A stretch of 64,000 nucleotides of DNA from Leptolyngbya sp. SIOISBB (GCA_010671905.1 JAAHII010000001.1:1178001-1242000); one strand, 5' to 3'. Shown: positions 36,789 through 47,551, numbered from the stretch's first letter. Translations and numbers: made by a program. The notes: a model not told the origin generated them from the letters alone.

Positions 36789-37342
36789 ACGTAGATGTCA
36801 GCCCAGGTTGGGGCTTGAGCTGACATAGGAGCGGTGTACCAGCTTTCGTTGAAATGGTTATAGTCGTAGGTGCCAATGAGTTCAGCGCGATCGCCCTGAT
36901 CGTTCGTGGCAAACGTTCTCGCACTCATCGGCTGATTAGAATCCCAATCATCAATGGTGATAGCCTCACCTTCATAGCGAATTGCCCCCAGTCCGTTCCC
37001 GTCAGCGAAACCGATACCAACAAATGTGAGATCGTAGACCTGCATCTGATCCCAAAAATACTGATCCATCACCTCCTGATCTTCTACATCCACAATGCCT
37101 CGACGAATCGCCCCAGCATTGATCTGGTTCAGCGATTGCGGTATCGATAAATAAGACTGTAGGTGCTGGCCTACCACATCGCTGGTGCGATCCATCAGCT
37201 GATTGGCTAAATCATTAACGGCTCTTTGGCCATTCTTGAACGAGAGATAACCGACCAAGCCAACTATTCCAAAAATCTGGAGCAGAAAGGGCAACACCAG
37301 TAAAGTCTGAAGAGGAAATGCTTTGGACTGTCGAGTTTTCAT
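36605..37342 (-). CDS. Cache-HAMP histidine kinase, N-terminal portion (frameshifted gene)
   Basis: Starts MKTRQSKAFPLQTLLVLPFL and has a membrane helix (IFGIVGLVGYLSFKNGQ), then an extracytoplasmic Cache domain ending at FLQNLEVTRG. After that the frame gives APSSLWSVTAT and stops, where the family would continue GTVFIVERDG, which is present in the 35154-36788 frame. One extra G/C in the run at about 36642 would restore a single ~730-residue kinase. Confidence 0.85.
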   Translation of the reverse strand: MKTRQSKAFPLQTLLVLPFLLQIFGIVGLVGYLSFKNGQRAVNDLANQLMDRTSDVVGQHLQSYLSIPQSLNQINAGAIRRGIVDVEDQEVMDQYFWDQMQVYDLTFVGIGFADGNGLGAIRYEGEAITIDDWDSNQPMSARTFATNDQGDRAELIGTYDYNHFNESWYTAPMSAQAPTWADIYVWNSPYGPYLAASAGRPVYDTQKQVLGIIGADIHLLKLSAFLQNLEVTRGAPSSLWSVTAT

Positions 37343-37734
37343 TCTAAGCGTCAGAAAAAATCGAATGAAGATCAGAGAGTCTTGAAAATACCCGATTTTT
37401 CGAGTCTCTGATACTTTCCGGTGCTTTCAAGACAACCCTAAAGTACCCACTAATCAAAAAAAGGAGCAGTATAGAAAATTTACGAGAATGAAGCCATTAG
37501 AGAGCGGTCTATACGATTTAGAATGGTCTGAGGAGAAAATATTGTAAACGCTACAGGTACGTTATCAAAAGCTCGGAAAACCCTGAAAGATCAATGTATC
37601 GACTTCTGCGAGACTAAGATTTAATTTTTCTCTGTTCAAAATATTTTTAGCTTCGAGATCGCGATATGTGAATGAGAATTAAGCTAAAAGTCAGCTATTT
37701 GTCTTCAGTCCTCTAGTATCGTCTGCGATTCCAG
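37343..37734. other. Intergenic stretch upstream of the Cache kinase
   Basis: About 390 AT-rich bp with no gene seen. Probably the promoter region of the kinase. Confidence 0.45.
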
Positions 37735-37941
37735 TAGTCCGATCTCGCTAACCCTTTTGACCCTTTTAAGCTTGCCAAGCTTTGGGCAAAGCTACCTCCT
37801 TGGTGCGGCGGCGTTTCAGAAATCAACCAACCGGCGAAGTTCCAGGCTGATGACAGGCTGCGTCAGTACTTTCATGAGTTGGCTCAGCATGATAACGCCG
37901 ATTTAGCATCAGCAATCCAACGCTATTGGGAGCGGACGTGA
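37735..37941 (+). pseudogene. C-terminal fragment of an unknown gene
   Basis: The plus-strand frame reads NPFDPFKLAKLWAKLPPW, then CGGVSEINQPAKFQADDRLRQYF and on to AIQRYWERT before a TGA. It has no start codon in frame. The composition is that of a real helical protein end, but the family is not recognised. The rest, to 38246, shows no gene. Confidence 0.4.
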
Positions 37942-38246
37942 CGGGCAATTTGAAACTCAATTCCCGATGGTTGTGGTCACGATCGCTGGCACTCAGCACC
38001 CGTTAGCAGTAGCGTTTCCAGAATGTCGGGAAAGCCGCTTAGAGATGATAGGCCACCCCAAGTTGAGGGTTCCATCTAGTGATCGCTCCCATGAGCAGGG
38101 ACGAAGACACCAACAACAGCGTTAGCCAACAGCAAGACATCCCACGGCAGGTCTGAGCCTAAATACGTTACTTTGAAAGATCACCCTTTGGGCTATGGGC
38201 GCAAATCTTGACAGTGAAGTAGCCTTGCAGGTTCTGCTCTATCGCT

Positions 38247-38885
38247 TTACAGCAGAAAACCATCACCGGCCTGGTAGACCTCTGACCATCTAGGCGAACG
38301 ATAATCACGATTCAAACTGCGATCGACATACCCCACTAGGCGCGGCAGAGCTTCATCACTGATTTCCTTTTGCAAAAAGGATCGGAGTTTCGCTTCCCAA
38401 TCTTGAGGATAGTCGCGGATGATCGGATGCCTGACCACAATGGGCTGAGTTTCTCCTAGCGTCAGATCAACCACCACATCTAGACCGAGAACCGCTAGGG
38501 AACGCACAAAGATGCCGGTGGCCGCGATCGCAAACTCACCATCCATCTGTTTTTGTTTCATCACCGCCACAAAATGTCCCCCTTGTGGAATGTCGTAAAT
38601 CAGGCCACTGGGGTCTTTCACGGGTTCCACCTCGACGTTGTATCCCAGGGTGAGCCCGTCGGTGAGGGTGATGTCTTCGTAATCCTGATCGGGATGGGGA
38701 ATATAAATAGTGAACTGATGAATATCCAGCCAAGGATTGTGTACCGGGTCGTCGCCATCTTGTTTCCAAGCATTGTATTGACGGCGCATCTCTTGTCCAA
38801 CATGGCTTTCAGTATTGCAGAGATGAATCAGGGCCATATTCAAAACGCACTGATCAAACTTGCTGAGCAACCCAACGATCGGCAT
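38247..38885 (-). CDS. Hypothetical protein
   Basis: 212 residues from ATG 38885, which has AGAGGATCG a few bases ahead; a TTG at 38909 would extend it by 8. It contains LDIHQFTIYIPHPDQDYEDITLTDGLTLGYN, then DIPQGGHFVAVMKQKQMDGEFAIAATG and a C-terminal RPxxIIRDYPQDWEAKLRSFLQKE. No membrane segment or known motif. I do not recognise the family. Confidence 0.75.
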   Translation of the reverse strand: MPIVGLLSKFDQCVLNMALIHLCNTESHVGQEMRRQYNAWKQDGDDPVHNPWLDIHQFTIYIPHPDQDYEDITLTDGLTLGYNVEVEPVKDPSGLIYDIPQGGHFVAVMKQKQMDGEFAIAATGIFVRSLAVLGLDVVVDLTLGETQPIVVRHPIIRDYPQDWEAKLRSFLQKEISDEALPRLVGYVDRSLNRDYRSPRWSEVYQAGDGFLL

Positions 38886-38909
38886 GGCCACGATCCTCTG
38901 TGAGAACAA

Positions 38910-39678
38910 TACCTGACTGCACTATTAGGGAAGATCACGAATGATTGTTCTGTATGAATCACTTCAAAATCGGCTCTATTCAGGTTCTCTTAAGATCGTT
39001 TAGCTTAGCAAAATCGAGTCTATAAACCAATAAATAAAACATGTTTTTTTGATTATTCTTGAAAAGTCGTCAAAGTGTCAGATTTTATCTCAATATTTTG
39101 TATATATCAGAACAAAATGCTAACTGAAATAGTTCACTATAAACCCTCGTAAGTCGGCACTCAGAAAATGGGCTGACGTTCGGCAGTGTCGTTCCACAGC
39201 ATGTGTCCTAAGATTAGGGTGGATATTTCCAAAGCATCCTGGGAAAAGTGTGGTGGATTGTGATGGCTGTCTCAATTGATCGGTGAAGCGCAGCACATCA
39301 GTTCTCAGGCGGACAATTCAAATCTCAACCGTCAAAAATAAATTTCGACAATGCATGATGGATTATTTGATAAATCTCTGGGAAGAGGTGTCATGCAGGT
39401 TAAAACTGTTTTTCAGGAAGCGATCGCTGACTCCGATGACATAGTCACGATCGCGGTCATCACTAACGTGACCAGTCACTGTATTTTGGCTCGGCAACTG
39501 ATAGATGTATTGGGCAAACCGCCTATCCACAGTGATCTCGAAATTCTTGGTGGCGATAGCACCTAGACGATTGCCTGGTCGCAGCCTCAACTGACGTTGG
39601 AGGCTGCGATCGCGGCCCTCAATCAAGCCCTTTCACCGACTATTCCGGAGACTTCAGCACCATGCCCCTCACCTAACC
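38910..39678. other. Intergenic region with possible short remnants
   Basis: AT-rich at 38910-39150. On the minus strand at about 39363-39626 there is a protein-like frame (KNFEITVDRRFAQYIYQLPSQ) without family similarity; it may be a remnant of a lost gene. Nothing else was identified. Confidence 0.35.
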
Positions 39679-39859
39679 CTACCGCTTATACACATCTCTA
39701 GAACTCAGCGCCAGTGGTCGATCCCCCGCTGTCGCTGCCCCCCTTAAAAAGGGGGGCTCGATCCGACATGAACTTGGACTTCCCCCCTTTTTAAGGGGGG
39801 GATTGAGGGGGATCTAACCTCAGGCGTGTTCGAAAGAATGACTTATGTATAAGCGGCAG
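39679..39859. mobile_element. 181-bp MITE with Tn5/IS50-like ends, copy 2
   Basis: Left end CTACCGCTTATACACATCT (16 of 19 match to the Tn5 mosaic end); right end, read inward, CTGCCGCTTATACATAAGT (16 of 19 to the IS50 outside end). The interior has two strong palindromes built from CCCCCCTTAAAAAGGGGGG-type sequence. No clean target duplication remains, so this copy is probably older than the one at 24598-24765. Confidence 0.78.
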
Positions 39860-39869
39860 CCTAGCCAAA

Positions 39870-40120
39870 CCTGAGCCCAACTTTAGACACCTGGCTACAC
39901 GATAACGGGGATGCTTCTGAAAACCTCAACCCACCGGGGGTGAATGGAGCTTCTGCTCTGATGAAGCGATCACCTGGCGTGGATGTAGGCTGCTCATGGC
40001 TAGGGTAAACATCAACTGCCGCAATCACGATGGCAACAATGCTCTCTGGTTTGCCTGTCTCGGCAACTTTCACTAAACCATCGATCGCTTGTCGGCATCA
40101 CATCCGAATAAAAAAGCAAT
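39870..40120 (+). pseudogene. Ankyrin-repeat gene fragment
   Basis: One frame reads LDTWLHDNGDASENLNPPGVNGASALM and a second reads VNINCRNHDGNNALWFACLGNF; both are ankyrin-repeat-like (NGxSALM, DGxNALWFAC). A stop and shift separate them and no complete repeat array remains. It abuts the MITE at 39679-39859. Confidence 0.5.
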
Positions 40121-40298
40121 TGAATCCCAACAAAATCCTTTTCCAAGAAGCGTTTCGATAGCATTTATATGCCATCGCGTTATGCTGACAGATTCTGCAT
40201 AATAAATTGCTATTCTGAAATAGATAGGGTTATCAAAAGCCGCCTCACTGTCAAATCAATCATTTGTAGATGTACCGACCATTAAGTTGTGCAGAACC

Positions 40299-40818
40299 AT
40301 GCCTGAACGATTAATATTACGAGCTCTAGAGAAAACAGACCTAGAATTTATTCATAAGTTAAACAATAATCGAAATATAATGGCTTACTGGTTTGAGGAG
40401 CCGTATGAATCATTCGATGAATTGGAAGACTTATACAAAAAGCATATCCACGACAATACAGAAAGACGCTTCATTGCTGAAGATGGCAACGAAAACCCTA
40501 TAGGACTTGTAGAACTCCTGGAAATTGACTACATCCATAGAACATCCGAGTTCGCAATCATTATTTCACCAGATTATCAAGGTCAAGGGTTTTGCGCGAT
40601 CGCTTATTGCGCAAGCCTTAGACTATGCCTTCCGCATTCTAAATCTCAATAAAGTATATCTTCTTGTTGCAGTGGAAAATGAAAAAGCAATTTATCTCTA
40701 TGAGCAATCGGGATTTAGCGAAGAAGGTCGTTTGATCCAAGAAGTTTTTACCGGTGGAAAATATCGGGATGTTATACGAATGTATATCTTGCAAGACACA
40801 TTCTTTAATACTCAGTAG
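40299..40818 (+). pseudogene. speG: Spermidine N1-acetyltransferase, frameshifted
   Basis: The N-terminal frame (40299-40652) reads [21 protein letters not shown], then [19 protein letters not shown] and [18 protein letters not shown], close to Escherichia coli SpeG as I remember it. The rest ([23 protein letters not shown]...EKAIYLYEQSGFSEEG) is in another frame, to 40818. The break is at the TTTT run at about 40591-40594; removing one T restores [15 protein letters not shown]. It is AT-rich compared with its surroundings and lies just before an attC-like R' box (40906-40912), so it is probably an acquired cassette gene. Confidence 0.8.
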
Positions 40819-40905
40819 TGCGACATATTTTTATGTTTCACCGGAGTGCTCACAATGCCGGGGTAGAAATAGATTGGCTGCCGGTCGTACTCGGTCAATA
40901 CAAAC

Positions 40906-40912
40906 GTTAGGC
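40906..40912 (+). repeat. attC R' box, start of the next cassette
   Basis: GTTAGGC in the context ACAAACGTTAGGCG. The following cassette begins TTAGGCG, and its own R'' box at 41401-41408 is the exact complement (CGCCTAAC), the hallmark of integron cassettes. An R'' box for the preceding speG cassette was not recognised. Confidence 0.55.
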
Positions 40913-41027
40913 GTCATTCAGCTATGGTATGCGATACATTTAGCCCTGTTGATCTTCATGTTGCAGCACTTTCGTAATGTATGGCAAAGAATTAGATAGT
41001 GTGGACGAGAAACCATACGATAAGAAC

Positions 41028-41414
41028 ATGCAAATAGCAGTCAGGTACTTTGAAATACCAGTATCGAATCTAGAAAGAGCTATCGGGTTCTACGAACACG
41101 TTTTCGACGTGTCACTCAAGCACACTAAAGTAGATGGCTATGAAATGGCTTTGTTCCCAGAAGTTTTAGAGGACATGGGGGCGAGCGGCGCACTCGCCAA
41201 AGGAGATGTGTATGTTCCGGGTAAAGCTGGACCTGTTTTGTATTTTTCGGTCCTAAGTATCGATGAGATACTAGCGAGACTCGAAAGCGTTAGCGGCATG
41301 GTGCTTTATCCAAAGAAAGCAATTGGCAATGATGAGTTTGTCGCGGAGATCGAAGACAGTGAAGGAAACCGAATTGCGCTTCATCAGGCAAATGGAATAC
41401 CGCCTAACAAGTAG
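41028..41414 (+). CDS. VOC-superfamily protein in a cassette
   Basis: From ATG 41028: 128 residues starting MQIAVRYFEIPVSNLERAIGFYEHVFDVSL, and including GPVLYFSVLSIDEILARLE and FVAEIEDSEGNRIALHQAN. This is a full single VOC module (glyoxalase-like). A longer in-frame start at 40977 is less likely because its added residues do not resemble the family. The stop codon overlaps the R'' box of an attC site, as expected for an integron cassette gene. Confidence 0.85.
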   Translation: MQIAVRYFEIPVSNLERAIGFYEHVFDVSLKHTKVDGYEMALFPEVLEDMGASGALAKGDVYVPGKAGPVLYFSVLSIDEILARLESVSGMVLYPKKAIGNDEFVAEIEDSEGNRIALHQANGIPPNK

Positions 41415-41519
41415 TTGGAACGGACTGCCGACTGCGCCCTCCGTTTGCATTTCGCTTACTATTGCTAGCAGCAAACTCCGTGCCCAGCTTAACGACAGCC
41501 TCTCAGCGTGGTGTTAGAC
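41402..41519 (+). repeat. attC site of the VOC cassette
   Basis: R'' GCCTAAC (41402-41408) and R' GTTAGAC (41513-41519), 118 bp apart, both matching the consensus core boxes. The interior reads AAGTAGTTGGAACGGAC near R'' and CCCAGCTTAACGA near R', with a hairpin GTTTGC...GCAAAC in the middle. The 5' cassette edge at 40906 is complementary to this R'' box. Confidence 0.65.
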
Positions 41520-41524
41520 AAACT

Positions 41525-41960
41525 GTGGAACCAGAAGTACATCTAACTAAAGTCTGGTCTGACAAACATGTTGAAGAGTTCACGATTGAGGTGTGTGATG
41601 GCGTTTCCGTGTTCTCGAGCAAAGCCTACGTTGGGAAGGATTTCGTTGAAAACCTCATTTCTGACTTAGCTGGTTTTCGGAATCACATCTATGGCGGGTT
41701 GTATGACTTCAAACTGGGAGAGTTCGGCCCAGAGTATGCGGGCGGGGCATTCCATGCGCGACTCAATTTCCAAAAAGCCAGGCAAGCTCTTCGTCTCTAC
41801 ACGCTCTCAGTCTGAGTACCATGAGTTCTCGAAGCGCCTGGAAGCGAGCGAAGCACGCTTGTTTCTCACCTCAGAACCAGTTCTATTGGATAATTTCATC
41901 GCCGAATTGCGGAAACTCAACGCAGGGAAGAGAGATAACGCTAGGCTCGCAGCTATCTAA
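41525..41960 (+). pseudogene. Cassette gene of unknown function, frameshifted
   Basis: Start GTG 41525. The first frame reads EPEVHLTKVWSDKHVEEFTI, then VGKDFVENLISDLAGFRNHIYGG and stops at 41815. The second frame continues FVSTRSQSEYHEFSKRLEASEARLFLTSEP and ends at 41960. The join is at about 41780, in an AAAAA run. The final TAA overlaps the R'' box TCTAAC. The family is the kind of small protein seen in cassette arrays, but I cannot name it. Confidence 0.6.
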
Positions 41961-42007
41961 CACGCCAGTCCACCAGTCGGCCGCAGGTGATTGCCCATCC
42001 GTTATGC
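41955..42007 (+). repeat. attC-like site after the second cassette
   Basis: R'' ATCTAAC (41955-41961) and GTTATGC (42001-42007), 53 bp. R'' is nearly complementary to the cassette start GTTAGAC at 41513; the R' box departs from GTTRRRY at one base. The interior is short. Degraded or minimal site. Confidence 0.45.
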
Positions 42008-42142
42008 GGTTAATACTTTCAACTCCCTTCTAATCACAAAGGCAATATCATCAAAACACGGTACTACTGCGGTTTATGCCCTCGGTGGGGGCTATCCCCT
42101 ACCGAACTCTATATGCAGATCTGGGGCATTGACGACCTCATA

Positions 42143-42246
42143 TATCAGAATGCGGAATGTGAAGGTCGGAATGCGGAATTGAAATGCACGCCAGAAAGCA
42201 GTTTCAACAATCCATGGCAACCTGATCAAACTGCGGCTTGCTATAC
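42143..42246 (-). repeat. Interspersed ~100-bp repeat, copy 2 of 4
   Basis: On the minus strand it reads CAAGCCGCAGTTTGATCAGG, then GAAACTGCTTTCTGG, then ATTCCGCATTCCGACC and ATTCCGCATTC, the same block order as at 24849, 51406 and 55765. Confidence 0.75.
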
Positions 42247-42350
42247 ATGGTTTGTCCCACGACAAAGTGACTCTCAACCCACTCACGCTGATTTACTGTG
42301 TTTACTTCTGCTCTAGCTGACAATATAAGGACCGCCGCCGCTATAGCTTT

Positions 42351-42690
42351 TTGGATAACGGACATCATTTAGGCACGATCGCCGCTGCCGCCTATGCCTT
42401 TGATTATCCACTAGTGCGGGTGTTTGACTTTGACCAAGCCCAGCTCAATCAGGCGATGGGCTGGGCCAATCAAGCATGGGTACGGAGTGCCGCGATCGCG
42501 GACCACATGATTCCCGACCACGCCGCGAATTTCGATTGCCGATGCTCTTCGTTGGTGGCACCGATTACTTCATCCCCAGTCCGTTTATGGAGCAGAGCTA
42601 TCAGGCCACTTTGGCACTGGCCAGTCCCCATCAACCGCTTCGCAATCCACAATGGCACTACGATCGCTCAGCATTTTAGACGCGATTTAT
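42351..42690 (+). pseudogene. Degraded gene of unknown family
   Basis: Protein-like sequence in two frames: HHLGTIAAAAYAFDYPLVRVF, then QLNQAMGWANQAWVRSAAIAD in the first, and RLPMLFVGGTDYFIPSPFMEQ in the second. The change of frame is at about 42530. No family recognised. From 42690 to 42967 there is no further gene. Confidence 0.4.
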
Positions 42691-42967
42691 CAGCGGCGAT
42701 CGGCCCACTGTTGTCGCAAGGCGGCGATTTCGCTGAAGGAATTTCAGGCGATCGTGTCAGCAATGACCCAACCTATGCCATTGCTACCCAAAGCCGGGAA
42801 GCAATCGCCCCTTTATCTATAACGTCAAAGGGTTGCTCAAAGCATTCTACTGCTATAGCTCATTCACATTAGGCGGACTGCCATGATGAGCATGCACCAG
42901 ACGTTGCTGTGTATGGCATTTTTGAGCCGACAAACATGCTGCGCAAAGTTCGTGAGGGCAAAATTCT

Positions 42968-43106
42968 GCTTGACTGACAAAAGTTCCTGGCGTCGGTTGG
43001 GAAGAACGCAGTAAAATCCAACACCAGCAACGATTTCATTGGGTGACGCTAACACTCACCTAACTTATCAGAAGCATAAGGATTTCCAGACTTTTGTCAG
43101 TCAAGC
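42968..43106. mobile_element. Possible 139-bp MITE with 17-bp inverted ends
   Basis: GCTTGACTGACAAAAGT (42968-42984) and its exact complement (43090-43106) bound a 139-bp segment with no gene. Target duplications are not clear (AAATTCT versus AAACATCT). It might alternatively be a large hairpin. Confidence 0.45.
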
Positions 43107-43226
43107 AAACATCTAATGTCAAAAAATCACCCTGCCTAGTTATACATCAAGGAAAGTTTGGGATACCTAGAGATGAGCCCGACATTTAACCGGCGAGACT
43201 TGAAAGGTAGCAGAGGCAGGGAGATT

Positions 43227-44609
43227 ATGGCAACAGCGATTGCGGAGTCTGGGAAGCTGCGCCAAAACAAACATCAGCCTCAACACCGATGGATATCGAT
43301 CGTCGGGTTACTCTTCCTGTTGTTGGCAGGGTATTTAGGCAATTATTTCAAAGTTCCCATCCTCCCTCACATACCCTGGCTATTTGGCAGCATTTTTTCC
43401 ATGCTGGTCGTTCGGTTATACGGATGGGGCTGGGGCACGCTCGCAGCGGCAATTGCCAGCTCCCATACAATTTTGCTATGGAATCATCCTGCCGCGTTTA
43501 TTCTCTTCACCCTGGAAGCATTTTTCGTGGGTTGGGGACTACGACGGCGTAGCAACAACTTGTTACTGCTTGATGTTTTTTATTGGATGGTTATCGGATT
43601 TCCATTGCTCTGGTTAACTTATGTCTTTATCGCTAAAGTTCCTCCAGCCAGTGTTTTATTCATTTCTTTCAAAAATCCACTCAATCAAATTTGCAATGCC
43701 TTAATTGCCAGCTTGATTCTGACTCACACGCCGATTGCCCAATGGTTACGTGTCAAGACGGTTAAGACTCATGCTTTTGAACAAACTCTCCTCAATTTGC
43801 TAGTCGCCTTTGTCTTGTTACCCGCCCTGCTGCTGACTATTTGGAACTGTCAGGATGCGACAACTGTTCAAGCGAACCAGGTTTTAGCTGGGATCAAAGA
43901 CACCCAACAATATATCAGTGGCGATCTACAAAATTGGCATCAGCAAAGTCTGAAGGAGTTACGATCGATCGCCTCTAGCATTCAAGATCGAGATCGCTTA
44001 GATACTTCCCAGGTTCAGCAAGAAATCCAGATTGAGCAAGCAGCAGTTGCAGAATTACGTCATCTCTACTTTACCAATGCCGACGGACAAGTTCTCGCAT
44101 CAACTGATGTTCAAGATACGGCTCAAAGTACAGCTCGGTTGGGCAATTTATCCCTACAGACTTTGCTGCAGGCAAAACAACCGATGCTTTCTGAGGTGAT
44201 GTTGGTATCCAACTTGCCAACCATCTTTCAGTCAGTCCCCATTATGCAGGATGGCAATTTGGCTGGCCAAATTGTTGCAGAAATTGATGTCAAGACCCTG
44301 AAACAAAGGTGGGTGAACAGTCCATTTCAAGAAACTCAATCCGTGAGTTTACTGGACCCACAAAATCGGATCATTATTACCACTCGTGACGACCTGGAAG
44401 TTGAGCAGCCTTTCGATCGCGACAGTGATGGCAAAATTCATCCGGTTGATGACAATACCCACATTTGGGTGCCGAATATTCCCAACACAGCAGATGTGGT
44501 GCGCTGGAAAAAGTCGTTTTACGTGCAAAAGAACGAGATTGACGGCGAGCTGCCCTGGGTAATCGCAGTCGAAAAAAGCAAGTGCTTTCCACCTGGTAAA
44601 ACTGGATAA
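43227..44609 (+). CDS. Membrane hybrid histidine kinase, N-terminal sensor part (frameshifted gene)
   Basis: From ATG 43227, preceded by GGGAG. It has several membrane helices (about 25-215) in a MASE-like arrangement ([53 protein letters not shown]), then an extracytoplasmic sensor (about 220-460) that ends in the native-looking [10 protein letters not shown] before a shift. The kinase part continues in the next frame from 44641. The split is at the AAAAAA run at about 44573-44578. Confidence 0.82.
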   Translation: MATAIAESGKLRQNKHQPQHRWISIVGLLFLLLAGYLGNYFKVPILPHIPWLFGSIFSMLVVRLYGWGWGTLAAAIASSHTILLWNHPAAFILFTLEAFFVGWGLRRRSNNLLLLDVFYWMVIGFPLLWLTYVFIAKVPPASVLFISFKNPLNQICNALIASLILTHTPIAQWLRVKTVKTHAFEQTLLNLLVAFVLLPALLLTIWNCQDATTVQANQVLAGIKDTQQYISGDLQNWHQQSLKELRSIASSIQDRDRLDTSQVQQEIQIEQAAVAELRHLYFTNADGQVLASTDVQDTAQSTARLGNLSLQTLLQAKQPMLSEVMLVSNLPTIFQSVPIMQDGNLAGQIVAEIDVKTLKQRWVNSPFQETQSVSLLDPQNRIIITTRDDLEVEQPFDRDSDGKIHPVDDNTHIWVPNIPNTADVVRWKKSFYVQKNEIDGELPWVIAVEKSKCFPPGKTG

Positions 44610-44640
44610 AATCTATACAAAAAGTTTTGCGATTCTCCTG

Positions 44641-46290
44641 GTGATCGCTTTCTTAGCACCATTTCTGGCAAAAACTATCAGCCATAGCCTAGTCAAACCT
44701 TTGTTGCAACTTGCCAATCTCACCAGCAATTTACCCGATAAGCTCACAAAACGAGAGTCACTACAAATTCCAGCTAGTTCAATTACTGAAATTGACACCT
44801 TATCTAGTAACTTCCAACTCATGGCAAATGCCCTACAAGATAAGTTTCAAGAAATCCAGCAAGCTAGTTTAGAAATTCAGCAAGCAAAGGAAGTTGCTGA
44901 TAGTGCAAACCAGGCCAAGAGTGAATTTCTGGCCAACATGAGTCATGAGCTGCGGACGCCGCTAAACGGCATCCTGGGCTATGCCCAAATCCTGACACGC
45001 TCGAAAAAATTAGCTGACAAAGATCGCCAAGGGGTCAATGTTATTCATCAGTGCGGTGCTCATCTGCTGACCTTAATCAACGATGTACTCGATCTCTCTA
45101 AGATTGAAGCCCGCAAACTAGATTTAGCCCCTGTCACCCTGCACCTGCCAGCACTGCTACAAAGTGTTGTGGAAATGTGCAACATCAAAGCTCAGCAAAA
45201 GGGTATCGAGTTTGTTTATAAGCCCAGTTCGCAGCTACCCGAAGGCGTAGAAGCCGATGAAAAACGGCTGCGTCAGGTACTCATTAACTTGCTCGGTAAT
45301 GCGATTAAGTTTACCGAACAGGGGACTGTTACCCTGCGTGTGGATGTCCTGAGCCAAACCGATAGGCAGGCCAAGTTACTGTTTCAAATCATTGATACTG
45401 GCACCGGCATTGCTGAGACAGACCTAGCCAAGCTCTTTGAAGCCTTTGAGCAGGTCGGCGATCGCAAAAAACAAGCCGAAGGGACGGGGCTAGGTCTGGC
45501 CATTAGTCAACGGATTGTGCAGCTCATGGGCAGCCAGATTCAAGTGACCAGCGAGCTGGGTAAAGGCAGCGAATTCTGCTTCACGGCTGAGCTACCCGTG
45601 GTCAGTGACTGGGCACAGCAGACAGTCAGCCGAGAATTTGACGGCATCATTGGTTACGAAGGCGATCGCCGCACCATTCTAATTGTCGATGACCGCTGGG
45701 AAAACCGCGCTGTTCTAACTAACCTGCTAGAGCCACTAGGCTTTAACATCATCCAAGTAGAAAACGGACAAGCGGGACTAGAGCAGCTTCATAGGACTTC
45801 CCCCGATCTCGTCATTACTGATTTGGCGATGCCCGTGATGGATGGCTTCGAGTTTTTGAGACAGATCCGCAGTCATGAGGCCCTGAAACATCATCAGGTG
45901 ATCATTTCCTCAGCCTCGGTCTCTAGCGCTGACCAGCAACTGGCAATGGACAGCGGTGGGAACTACTTTCTGGAAAAACCGGTCGATGCTCAAGCTCTAT
46001 TCAAGGCATTGTCCGATTCTCTAAAACTGGAATGGCGCTATGAAGCAACTACGGAGACAACAGAAACCGAGATTGCCACAGAAGTAATCATTCCCCCGCG
46101 TCCCGTGCTGGAGAAACTGCTGACGTCAGCGCAGAGTGCGAACATCAAAAAACTGCGGGAACAGTTAGAACAGCTGGTCAGTAATGATCAACGATACAGC
46201 TCTTTTGTCACGCCCCTACAAGATCTGTCCAAGCAATTTCAAGCGGACGAGATTGAAAGCCGCTTGCAGCAGTATCTGGCCAGGAACTGA
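44641..46290 (+). CDS. Membrane hybrid histidine kinase, kinase-receiver part (frameshifted gene)
   Basis: 549 residues. A helix ([18 protein letters not shown]) and HAMP-like region are followed by HisKA ([22 protein letters not shown]), HATPase_c ([26 protein letters not shown]), a receiver ([28 protein letters not shown]) and the shared helical tail ([19 protein letters not shown]). It is closely similar to 48430-49813 and the two are probably an ancient tandem duplicate. The N-terminal part is at 43227-44609. Confidence 0.85.
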   Translation: MIAFLAPFLAKTISHSLVKPLLQLANLTSNLPDKLTKRESLQIPASSITEIDTLSSNFQLMANALQDKFQEIQQASLEIQQAKEVADSANQAKSEFLANMSHELRTPLNGILGYAQILTRSKKLADKDRQGVNVIHQCGAHLLTLINDVLDLSKIEARKLDLAPVTLHLPALLQSVVEMCNIKAQQKGIEFVYKPSSQLPEGVEADEKRLRQVLINLLGNAIKFTEQGTVTLRVDVLSQTDRQAKLLFQIIDTGTGIAETDLAKLFEAFEQVGDRKKQAEGTGLGLAISQRIVQLMGSQIQVTSELGKGSEFCFTAELPVVSDWAQQTVSREFDGIIGYEGDRRTILIVDDRWENRAVLTNLLEPLGFNIIQVENGQAGLEQLHRTSPDLVITDLAMPVMDGFEFLRQIRSHEALKHHQVIISSASVSSADQQLAMDSGGNYFLEKPVDAQALFKALSDSLKLEWRYEATTETTETEIATEVIIPPRPVLEKLLTSAQSANIKKLREQLEQLVSNDQRYSSFVTPLQDLSKQFQADEIESRLQQYLARN

Positions 46291-46499
46291 GCCTTACAGA
46301 ATCAGGGACATCTAAGCAGGAGCCGGTCACCTTTGCAAGTTGCCCATCATCTCCCTGCCCTTGGTGCCGAAGCAAGAAGGCCAGATTTAAAGTCGCTCTT
46401 CCAAAACAGGAAAGGGGGTTGGAGTGAGGGCGACAAACCTAACCGGCTCCCATCGAAGCGCAAGGCGGCGGCGCTTGTTACCGGCAAGAAAACCAACCG
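46291..46499. other. Intergenic stretch before the binding-protein gene
   Basis: About 210 bp; no gene seen. Promoter of the following genes is probably here. Confidence 0.4.
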
Positions 46500-46589
46500 A
46501 TGATGACTCTAGAGGATGCTAAGAGGATACAAAACATGTTTGATAAGTGGCCGAACTTGTTGAATCCGCTACTTGGGAAAAAACTGCGG

Positions 46590-47540
46590 ATGTGGAAACG
46601 ATTGGGGATGGCGATCGCAGCTTGTCTACTGGCGATTAGTTGTGCCGCCACACCGCTTCAGCCGCTCCGCATCAGCTCAGTTATTTGGCTAGGGTACGAG
46701 CCACTTTTCTTGGCCCGAGACCTGGGATATTACGATGATGCCCCCATTCAGATCATCGAGGATACTGATCACGTTGGTAGAACAAAGCGGTTTCTCAACG
46801 GTGATGTGGAACTGACCACAACAACGTTAGACGGACTTTTAGACATTGCTACCCTGCAAGACGAAATGCGGGCACTTTTGATCATGGACTTCTCTGACGG
46901 TGCCGATGCCATGATCGCTCAACCCGAGATTGAACGCATCAGTGATCTCAAAGGCAAAACCATCGGAATTTTGCCTTCTCTTCTCGGAAGACTGGTATTA
47001 ACTCGAACGCTTGAATCTGCTGAGCTGACAATTGATGATGTGCAGATTATCGATATTGATTCACATCAGCAAGAAGAGGCTTTTAAGGCTAAGGAAGTTG
47101 ATGCAACAACTACCTATGAACCAGTTGCTTCAAGACTTCGGGCAGAAGGCGGTAATATCATATTTGACAGCAGCCAAATGCGAGGTGAAATTGTTGATCT
47201 TTTAGTAGGACACAAGGACGTTGTCGTAACCCATAAAAAAGAAATTGAAATCTTGTTGGCAGGTTGGTTCAAGGCATTGGATTACATTCAAACTAATCCA
47301 GACGATGCGATCGCTCGCATCTCAGAGCATGTTCAATTAACCCCTGAACAAGTGAGGACAGCCCTTGAAAAGCTGCATTATCTTAGCCTTGAAGAGAACA
47401 TAGCAGTCTTAAATAAAACAGATCAAGAATCCCTTGATGGCATGCGTAAACTAGCTCAATTCCTAGAAGATAGAGAGCTATTAAAGGACAGCATTGATCC
47501 GACACAATTATTGGATGCTCGATCAGTAGAAACCTTGTAG
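46590..47540 (+). CDS. NMT1/THI5-like substrate-binding lipoprotein
   Basis: From ATG 46590: [22 protein letters not shown], a lipoprotein signal with lipobox LAISC. The mature part [28 protein letters not shown] is typical of ABC-type binding proteins for thiamine precursors, sulfonates or nitrate. [13 protein letters not shown] and [19 protein letters not shown] follow. No transporter genes are nearby; instead the two next genes encode a hybrid kinase and a receiver-kinase. A longer start at 46500 is open but adds no known feature. Confidence 0.85.
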   Translation: MWKRLGMAIAACLLAISCAATPLQPLRISSVIWLGYEPLFLARDLGYYDDAPIQIIEDTDHVGRTKRFLNGDVELTTTTLDGLLDIATLQDEMRALLIMDFSDGADAMIAQPEIERISDLKGKTIGILPSLLGRLVLTRTLESAELTIDDVQIIDIDSHQQEEAFKAKEVDATTTYEPVASRLRAEGGNIIFDSSQMRGEIVDLLVGHKDVVVTHKKEIEILLAGWFKALDYIQTNPDDAIARISEHVQLTPEQVRTALEKLHYLSLEENIAVLNKTDQESLDGMRKLAQFLEDRELLKDSIDPTQLLDARSVETL

Positions 47541-47551
47541 AAATATCACCC

